Shown here: positions 31,741 to 37,422 of the stretch, in pieces
Layout: each line of letters opens with the position of its first letter
Numbering within the stretch: position 1 is the first letter of the stretch
Assembly: GCA_021775525.1 (NCBI GenBank)
Contig: JAJFHQ010000081.1
Location: 1-37,422, forward strand
From: Hyphomicrobiales bacterium
Lineage (GTDB): Bacteria; Pseudomonadota; Alphaproteobacteria; Rhizobiales; Methyloligellaceae
Reading direction: 5' to 3'
DNA: 37,422 nucleotides
Program-made: the position numbers and the translations under genes
Notes under the pieces: generated by a model
What the model saw: the letters and a program-made list of their open reading frames with translations, nothing else
What the model was told of the DNA's origin: nothing
Databases searched by the model: none

Positions 31741-32910
31741 TCAACTCAAATCGCCGCTAAGCGCCTTACGGAATATGACCGTGTAAGTTTCTGCATCATG
31801 CTGGATCGGGTTGCCACCAGCACTCGGGTCACGAACAGACCCCGCCCCAACCGCATCGGCTTCTGTGTCCGGCACCTTGATGTGGCTGAGCGTATGAGGA
31901 ATATCGATGCCTTTGCGGAAATCCATCAACCACTCGAACACGCCATCGAAACCGGGCTCATCCAGTTCCAGCGCGCGCGCGATGCGGGCCATCTGGTCCT
32001 CAATCGCCGCCCTGTTGGCACGCACCACATAGGGCATGACAATCGCATTGGTGAGGCCGTGATGGGTGTCGTACATGGCGCCGACGGTGTGCGAGATCGC
32101 GTGTACGCCGCCAAGCCCCTTCTGGAAGGCGGTCGCCCCCATGGCTGCGACAGACATCATATGCGTGCGTGCTTCCACGTCATTTCCATCATGCACGGCT
32201 GTTGGAAGATGCCTCGCCGCCAGCACCATGCCTTCGAGCGCAATACCGTCCGCCATCGGGTGATAGCCCGGCGCGCAGAAGGCTTCGAAGCAATGCACGA
32301 ACGCATCAAACCCGGTGGCGGCTGTCAGGTGTGCCGGAAGCCCGCGCGTGAGCTCGGGATCGCAAAGCGCGATAGCGGGCATGAAGGTCGGGTGAAATAT
32401 GATCTTCTTTTCTTTCGTCTCCTCGTTGGAGATAACGCTTGCGCGCCCGACTTCCGAGCCGGTGCCGGAGGTGGTTGGCACAGCGATGATCGGTGCAACA
32501 CCATCCGTTTTTGCCCGCTGCCAGTTATTGCCGACATCCTCAAAGTCCCAGATCGGTCGATCCTGGCCAGCCATGAAGGCAATGGCCTTGCCCGCATCAA
32601 TGCCGCTGCCGCCGCCAAAGGCGATGACGCCGTCATGGCCTCCGTCCTTGAAGACTTTCAGACCATCCTCGACATTGCCGCCCGTCGGGTTGCCTTTCAC
32701 GCTAGAGAAGAGGCCGACTTCCACACCCGCTTGCTTCAGCAGTGAAAGGGTGTCCGTGACGATGGGCATATCCCTCAACCCCTCGTCGGTGACGAGCAGG
32801 GGGATGTTCATTCCTTGATCGTTGCAGAGCTTTGGCAGCCGAGAAATCGCGCCAACGCCGAACACCATGCGGGTGGGATAATTCCATTGCCTGAGATCGG
32901 TTACACTCAT
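31741..32910 (-). CDS. Iron-containing (group III) alcohol dehydrogenase
   Basis: A 389-residue NAD(P)-dependent alcohol dehydrogenase. The nucleotide motif FGGGSGIDAGKA and the PTTSGTGSEVGRASV segment are present. Metal ligands fit the Fe-ADH set: Asp in TGFDAFVHCFEAF with its His, and His residues in GVHAISHTVGAMYDTHHGLTNA. Family members reduce small aldehydes or oxidise alcohols. Phosphonoacetaldehyde reductases of phosphonate biosynthesis (PhpC/FomC type) belong to this superfamily, but no such assignment follows from sequence alone. It lies eleven bases from the FAD/GcvT gene and six from the ALDH gene, so a pathway via an aldehyde and an alcohol is likely. Confidence 0.9.
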   Translation of the reverse strand: MSVTDLRQWNYPTRMVFGVGAISRLPKLCNDQGMNIPLLVTDEGLRDMPIVTDTLSLLKQAGVEVGLFSSVKGNPTGGNVEDGLKVFKDGGHDGVIAFGGGSGIDAGKAIAFMAGQDRPIWDFEDVGNNWQRAKTDGVAPIIAVPTTSGTGSEVGRASVISNEETKEKKIIFHPTFMPAIALCDPELTRGLPAHLTAATGFDAFVHCFEAFCAPGYHPMADGIALEGMVLAARHLPTAVHDGNDVEARTHMMSVAAMGATAFQKGLGGVHAISHTVGAMYDTHHGLTNAIVMPYVVRANRAAIEDQMARIARALELDEPGFDGVFEWLMDFRKGIDIPHTLSHIKVPDTEADAVGAGSVRDPSAGGNPIQHDAETYTVIFRKALSGDLS

Positions 32911-32916
32911 TGTCTT

Positions 32917-34317
32917 TTATGCCCCTGTATCGACGCGGAAATGAAAACTCTTGGGCCGCGTCAGATGCTCATAGCCCACGCTTGAAAGCGTACAGCCTCG
33001 GCCCGAGTGGCCGATACCGGTCCACGCCAGCGCCGGGTCGAGATAATCGCAGCGGTTCATGTAAACCGTGCCGGTATTGATCTGCGAGCCAATGACGGCT
33101 GCTGCCTTTTCATCTTCGCTCCAGATGGAGGCGGTGAGACCGAAAGGAGAATCATTCATCAGGGGTATGGCTTCCTCGTCCCCGCTCACGGCCATGATGC
33201 CGACAACAGGCCCGAAGCTTTCCTCGCGCATGATCGACATCTGGTGATCGACGCCCGTCACCACCTGCGGCGCCATGTAGGGTGTCCCCGCCTTGTTTTT
33301 CTCAAATGAGCTCTCGTCGATATGAGCCGTGGCCCCGGACTTCACCGCGCTGTCTATTTGCCCGCGCACGAAGTCCGCTGACTTGGCATTCACCATCGGT
33401 CCGAGCGTCGTGGCATCATCGAGCGGGTCCCCCAACACATATTGGCGCGTGAGGTCGACGAAGCCTTCGACGAAGCCATCGAACAGATCTTCATGCACAT
33501 AGATACGCTCCACTCCGCAGCAGGACTGGCCTGAATTGAAGAATGCGCCATCGACGAGATTTTCAACCGCATTCCCGAGAGATGCATCGGCCCTTACGTA
33601 GGCAGGGTCCTTGCCGCCAAGCTCAAGACCAAGGCCCATGAACTGCCCGGCGGCCGCCTCTTCCATAGCAGCCCCGCCGGGCACGGACCCCGTAAAGCAC
33701 ACCATGTCCACATGGCCGCCGGAAATCAGCTCCGATGTCTGACTGTGGCTGAGGAAGAGATTGTGGAACAAGCCCTCTGGCAAACCTGCCGCCTTAAAGG
33801 CTTTTTCAAAACGCTCCCCCACGAGCAACGTTTGCCGGGCGTGTTTCAGGAACACGGCGTTCCCGGCCATCAGCGCAGGGATGATCGAATTGACGGCTGT
33901 CAGATAGGGGTAGTTCCACGGCGCTATGGTGAAGACGATACCCAGCGGCTCACGCACAATATGCCGCGTGAAACCTTGCTTGGGCGTAGGAACAATGTCT
34001 GCAAGTGCCTCCCCGGCAATGGCAATCATATGCCGGGCGCGCTCTTCGAACCCGTTCAGCTCACCCTGCCCGTAGGCTACGGGGCGGCCCATCTGCCAGG
34101 CAAGCTCGGGGATGATACCGTCCGCCATGGCCAGCATGGCGTCGACGGCGCGTGAACAATGTGCACCGCGCTCCGAAACAGAAAGCGCTTTCCAGTCCGC
34201 TTGCGCGGCACGTGCTGAACGGCATGCCTTGCCAATTTCTTTAGCGCTGGCCAGCGGGCGCTCTGCGTAAACCGAGCCGTCAACCGGGGAAATACATTGA
34301 ACCGTCTTGTCAGACAT
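32917..34317 (-). CDS. NAD(P)-dependent aldehyde dehydrogenase
   Basis: A 466-residue ALDH of standard length. I chose ATG 34317 (MSDKTVQ). The active-site Glu lies in GLELGGKDPAYV and the catalytic Cys in FNSGQSCCGVERIYV. The nucleotide-site sequence is APWNYPYLTAVNSIIPALMAGNAVFLKH, where the usual LKPS is LKHA. MNRCDYLDPALAWTGIGHSG near the end is the typical C-terminal part. It is first in an operon with the Fe-ADH and the FAD/GcvT dehydrogenase. It may oxidise an aldehyde made by either partner. Similarity to the phosphonoacetaldehyde dehydrogenase PhnY is possible but cannot be decided by eye. Confidence 0.9.
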   Translation of the reverse strand: MSDKTVQCISPVDGSVYAERPLASAKEIGKACRSARAAQADWKALSVSERGAHCSRAVDAMLAMADGIIPELAWQMGRPVAYGQGELNGFEERARHMIAIAGEALADIVPTPKQGFTRHIVREPLGIVFTIAPWNYPYLTAVNSIIPALMAGNAVFLKHARQTLLVGERFEKAFKAAGLPEGLFHNLFLSHSQTSELISGGHVDMVCFTGSVPGGAAMEEAAAGQFMGLGLELGGKDPAYVRADASLGNAVENLVDGAFFNSGQSCCGVERIYVHEDLFDGFVEGFVDLTRQYVLGDPLDDATTLGPMVNAKSADFVRGQIDSAVKSGATAHIDESSFEKNKAGTPYMAPQVVTGVDHQMSIMREESFGPVVGIMAVSGDEEAIPLMNDSPFGLTASIWSEDEKAAAVIGSQINTGTVYMNRCDYLDPALAWTGIGHSGRGCTLSSVGYEHLTRPKSFHFRVDTGA

Positions 34318-34388
34318 AAGACCCAATCCATGACGAATGATGCGGCACCAATCGCGCGCACGCTAATCGACTTGGGCAACCAATAACA

Positions 34389-34449
34389 ATCGTTTTGAAC
34401 GATAAGTACTAGCGGTGGTAATTGTGCTTACCCATAATCTTGAACGATA
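34389..34449. promoter_or_regulatory. Palindrome plus spaced repeat upstream of the ALDH operon
   Basis: ATCGTT-TTG-AACGAT at 34389-34403 is a perfect 6+6 inverted repeat. Its right half, as TTGAACGATA (34395-34404), recurs identically at 34440-34449, exactly 45 bases away, which is about four helical turns. These lie 72 to 132 bases upstream of the ALDH start, where an operator would be expected. The palindrome could alternatively act as a weak hairpin after pheT, but it has no good T-run. Confidence 0.45.
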
Positions 34450-34454
34450 GAGGT

Positions 34455-36866
34455 CTAGCCACGCAATTCACCACCCGTAGCCTTGGTGACAGCGGCGACG
34501 ACCTTGGCTGCAACGGCATCGATTTCTTCATCGGTGAGCGTCTTGTCGCGGGGTGAAAGCGTCACCTCGATGGCGAGCGATTTTTTACCCTCCGCCACTC
34601 CCTTACCCGTAAAGACGTCGAACAGGGTGACATCGGAGATCAGTGTTTTTTCAGCGCCTTTCGCTGCACGCATCACATCTCCCGCGGCCGTTGCCTCATC
34701 CACGAGGAAGGCGAAATCTCGCCGCACCATCTGCAAGTCAGTGATGTCGAGCGCGGGCCGTGTCCGTGATGCACGCTTGGGTTCTGGCAAGGCATCGAGG
34801 AAAATCTCGAACGCACAGAGCGGCCCGTCCACGTTCAATTGTTCCAGGATTGCCGGGTGCAGCTCACCAAAATGGGCCAGGACATTTTTGGGTCCAAGCT
34901 GCAGCACACCGGATTTTCCGGGATGATACCAGTCGGGCGCGCCTCTCACCGTTTGCGCATTGGCAGCGTAGCCCAGAGCATCAAGCACGTTTATCGCATC
35001 GGCCTTGGCGTCGAACAGGTCAACAGCCTCGCCCGCGCCTGACCAGTGACGGCCTGAACCGGGCAATTTTGCAGTACCGGCACGCACACCGGCAGCGGCA
35101 ATAAACTGCTCTTCAGGAGCCGCGCCGCGATAGGCCTGGCCAACCTCGAACAGGGCTGCGTCAGAAAAGCCACGTGCCTGGTTGCGCTGTGTCGCGGTTA
35201 TCAATCCGGGCAGCAGGCTCGGGCGCATGGAAGACAAATCGGTCGAAATCGGGTTGGCCAGTTCAAGCTCGTCCTGACCACCCCCGAAGGCTTGTGCCGC
35301 GTCGCGCGCGATAAAGGACCATGTGACAGCTTCCACAAGTCCGCGGCCTGCCAGCGTACGCCGCGCGAGGCGCACCCGCTTCTGGCCCGTGGTCAGAACG
35401 GAACGCGCAATCCCCTTGCCGCGCGCCAGCGGCACTGATTCCACGCTGTCCACCCCGACGATGCGGATGACCTCTTCCACCAGGTCTGCGGGCTGGGAGA
35501 CATCCGGCCGCCACGTGGGCACAGAGACTTTATATTTCGGCCCCCGGCCCGACATCCAGAAACCGAGAGAGGTCAAAATTCCCTTGATCTCCACCTGCGC
35601 CATTTCTAGCCCGGTCAGGCGCTGGACTTCAGCAGTGTCGAAGTCGAAAATGGTTGCGTCTTCCGGCGGCGTGCCGGCAAGCGTCACTTTCGAGGCTTCC
35701 CCACCGCACAGATCGAGTACCATCTGCGTCGCCATCTCAAGCCCCGGTACCATGAAGGCCGGGTCGACGCCGCGCTCAAAACGGAAGCGCGCATCTGACA
35801 GAATGTTGAGCTTGCGCCCGGTGGCCGCCGTGCGGATAGGATCGAAAAAAGCACTCTCGATGAACACGTTAACCGTGTCTTCGGTACAGCCTGAAGCTTC
35901 GCCACCGATAACACCGCCAAGACCGAGCACGCCATTGTCATCGGCGATGACGGTCATCTCTTCATCGACCTTGTAGGTGTTGCCGTCGAGCGCGAGAAAC
36001 TCCTCGCCCTTTTTACCGGCCCGCGCATGGATGGCGCCCTTGAGCTTGTCGGCGTCATAGACATGCAGCGGGCGGCCCCGGTCGTAGGAGATGTAATTGG
36101 TGATGTCCGCCAACGCATTGATGGGCCGCAGGCCAATGGCCTTGAGGCGCCGCTGAAGCCAGTCGGGGCTCGGTGTGTTCTTGACTCCCTTCACCAGTTG
36201 CCCGGCGAAGGCAGGACAGGCATCTGCCATGCCCTTGTCGAATTTGAGGTCAATCGGCACAGGATTGTCGAACGCGCCTTTGAGCGCTTTGACAGGGTCA
36301 TCTATCAGCGTGCCGACACCGGCGGCCGCGAGGTCGCGGGCGATACCGCGCACGCCAAGACAATCAGGCCGGTTAGGCGTGATGGCAATCTCGATAACCG
36401 GGTCATCCAGCCCAAGCACGGGCGCGGCGGGCGCACCAACTTCCGAGTCCGCGGGCAATTCGATGATGCCGTCATGTTCGTCTGAAATCTCGAGCTCGCG
36501 CTCAGACAGCAGCATGCCGTGGGACTCCTGCCCGCGTATCTTCGCAGGTTTGAGTTCCAGATCGATGCCAGGCACGTAGGTGCCGGGTGGGGCGAACACG
36601 CCCTTGAGGCCTTTTCTCGCATTCGGAGCACCACAGACCACCTGCACAACGCCCTTGCCCGTCTCCACCTGGCAGAGGGTGAGTTTGTCGGCATCAGGGT
36701 GTTTTTCAGCTTTCATCACCTCGCCAACGACGAAGGACGCCATTGCTGTGGCCGGATCAAACACGTCTTCCACCTCGAGGCCGATAAGGGTCAGCTTGTC
36801 GAGGATCACATCGAGCGGTGTGTCCGTCTCCAGATGCTGCTTCAGCCATGACAGGGTGAACTTCAC
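34455..36866 (-). CDS. pheT: Phenylalanyl-tRNA synthetase beta subunit
   Basis: The full-length 803-residue beta subunit of the cytoplasmic alpha2-beta2 PheRS. The N-terminal tRNA-binding (EMAP-like) domain has [19 protein letters not shown]. The B3/B4 editing region has [25 protein letters not shown], the B5 domain follows, and the C-terminal FDX-ACB domain has [10 protein letters not shown] and [17 protein letters not shown]. The start is GTG 36866, overlapping the pheS stop as GTGA, so the two subunits are translationally coupled. It is a housekeeping gene. The adjacent ALDH operon has its own promoter region. Confidence 0.96.
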   Translation of the reverse strand: MKFTLSWLKQHLETDTPLDVILDKLTLIGLEVEDVFDPATAMASFVVGEVMKAEKHPDADKLTLCQVETGKGVVQVVCGAPNARKGLKGVFAPPGTYVPGIDLELKPAKIRGQESHGMLLSERELEISDEHDGIIELPADSEVGAPAAPVLGLDDPVIEIAITPNRPDCLGVRGIARDLAAAGVGTLIDDPVKALKGAFDNPVPIDLKFDKGMADACPAFAGQLVKGVKNTPSPDWLQRRLKAIGLRPINALADITNYISYDRGRPLHVYDADKLKGAIHARAGKKGEEFLALDGNTYKVDEEMTVIADDNGVLGLGGVIGGEASGCTEDTVNVFIESAFFDPIRTAATGRKLNILSDARFRFERGVDPAFMVPGLEMATQMVLDLCGGEASKVTLAGTPPEDATIFDFDTAEVQRLTGLEMAQVEIKGILTSLGFWMSGRGPKYKVSVPTWRPDVSQPADLVEEVIRIVGVDSVESVPLARGKGIARSVLTTGQKRVRLARRTLAGRGLVEAVTWSFIARDAAQAFGGGQDELELANPISTDLSSMRPSLLPGLITATQRNQARGFSDAALFEVGQAYRGAAPEEQFIAAAGVRAGTAKLPGSGRHWSGAGEAVDLFDAKADAINVLDALGYAANAQTVRGAPDWYHPGKSGVLQLGPKNVLAHFGELHPAILEQLNVDGPLCAFEIFLDALPEPKRASRTRPALDITDLQMVRRDFAFLVDEATAAGDVMRAAKGAEKTLISDVTLFDVFTGKGVAEGKKSLAIEVTLSPRDKTLTDEEIDAVAAKVVAAVTKATGGELRG

Positions 36867-37422
36867 GACGACATCCCCCGCGCCAGAGTGGGGACATCGA
36901 GCACGCCAAAGCCGTAATGCTTGAGCCAGCGCAGATCAGCGGCGAAGAAGGCGCGCAAATCGGGCATGCCGTATTTCAGCATGGCAATGCGGTCGATGCC
37001 GACGCCGAAGGCAAAGCCCTGCACCTTGTCCGGGTCATAGCCCACATGGCGCAACACGTTGGGATGCACCATGCCGCAGCCGAGAATCTCAAGCCACTGG
37101 TCACCTTCGCCGATGCGGATTTCATCGCCCACTTTCGCATAGCCGATATCCACTTCCATGGATGGCTCGGTAAAGGGGAAGTGACTGGCGCGGAAGCGCA
37201 TCTTCACTTCATCCACCTCGAAAAAGGCTTTGGCGAATGATTCCAGCACCCATTTCAGATGCCCCATATGGGTCACTTCGTCGATGACGAGGCCTTCCAC
37301 CTGGTGGAACATCGGCGTGTGGGTCTGGTCAGAGTCGCAGCGATAGACGCGCCCCGGCGCAATGATGCGCAATGGCGGCTTGGCGCCAAGCATGGTGCGA
37401 ATTTGCACCGGGCTGGTGTGCG
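36863..37422 (-). CDS. pheS: Phenylalanyl-tRNA synthetase alpha subunit, C-terminal part
   Basis: The last 186 residues of the catalytic alpha subunit; the 5' part lies beyond the window. The frame is open to the edge. It starts [11 protein letters not shown], then [20 protein letters not shown] (class II motif 2 region), [16 protein letters not shown] with the Phe-binding residues, and motif 3 in [17 protein letters not shown]. The stop overlaps the pheT GTG. The fragment shows no damage. Confidence 0.96.
   Translation of the reverse strand, partial: HTSPVQIRTMLGAKPPLRIIAPGRVYRCDSDQTHTPMFHQVEGLVIDEVTHMGHLKWVLESFAKAFFEVDEVKMRFRASHFPFTEPSMEVDIGYAKVGDEIRIGEGDQWLEILGCGMVHPNVLRHVGYDPDKVQGFAFGVGIDRIAMLKYGMPDLRAFFAADLRWLKHYGFGVLDVPTLARGMSS

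Noticed and set aside
31798..32745. Long plus-strand ORF (315 codons) opposite the iron alcohol dehydrogenase
   Set aside because: Same reason: the shadow of a well-supported minus-strand gene, with Arg/His-rich composition typical of antisense frames.
1..37422. CRISPR arrays, tRNA genes, insertion sequences or prophage attachment sites
   Set aside because: No regular repeat-spacer pattern, cloverleaf-like sequence, transposase or integrase was seen in reading the window. Short or diverged elements could be missed without computation.

Overview
The window looks like a piece of an alphaproteobacterial chromosome, probably from a marine or other environmental Hyphomicrobiales/Rhodobacterales-like lineage. 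The signs are moderately high GC with few AT-rich islands, an AsmA protein and a soluble chemoreceptor of alphaproteobacterial style, a DUF47/PiT pair, an aminoethylphosphonate uptake cluster, and a large FAD-GcvT dehydrogenase common in methylated-amine-using marine alphaproteobacteria. The assignment is inferred from protein style only. There is no rRNA, tRNA, CRISPR array, integrase or transposase that I can see.

Layout. (1) 1-300 is the 3' end of an unrecognised gene closed by a strong hairpin. (2) 592-4764 is a five-gene operon for a tungsten-type aldehyde oxidoreductase: a four-cluster ferredoxin subunit, the pterin-binding catalytic subunit, an FAD/NAD(P)H subunit, a MoaD/ThiS-like protein ending in Gly-Gly, and a 99-residue protein of unknown role. 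It ends in a hairpin shared with a tiny convergent gene for a 28-residue membrane peptide, followed by a LysR regulator. (3) 6008-8514 holds a secreted protein with a SPOR-like domain, a decayed second copy of that domain, a membrane-protein gene split by a frameshift at a T7 run, and an exported histidine phosphatase. (4) 8503-11182 on the minus strand is rimO, a small helical protein and an isopropylmalate/tartrate-dehydrogenase-like enzyme, coupled by overlapping or near-overlapping stops and starts. A soluble chemoreceptor diverges from it.

(5) 12896-16574 (minus) encodes DUF4202 and a continuous fusion of a CbiX-type chelatase-like domain with an AsmA-like membrane protein. (6) 16916-21124 (plus) is DUF47, a PiT-family permease, a periplasmic double rhodanese, a YeeE/YedE-type thiosulfate permease and a 52-residue cysteine-rich small protein; this looks like a sulfur-acquisition group. 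(7) 21129-26423 (minus) is an aminoethylphosphonate module: binding protein, hairpin, ATPase, double-length permease, then phnW, with a LysR gene diverging upstream. (8) 26783-29277 holds that LysR gene, an EamA-type exporter, a 54-residue membrane protein and an L,D-transpeptidase. (9) 29282-34317 (minus) is an ALDH, an iron alcohol dehydrogenase and an 815-residue FAD/GcvT dehydrogenase, with a palindrome and a spaced repeat in the promoter region. (10) 34455-37422 (minus) is pheT and the 3' part of pheS.

The most unusual items are the CbiX-AsmA fusion, the T7/TTTTTTG frameshift that exactly restores a membrane protein, three small proteins of 28, 52 and 54 residues, the incompletely explained phosphonate module, and the small last protein of the aldehyde oxidoreductase operon.
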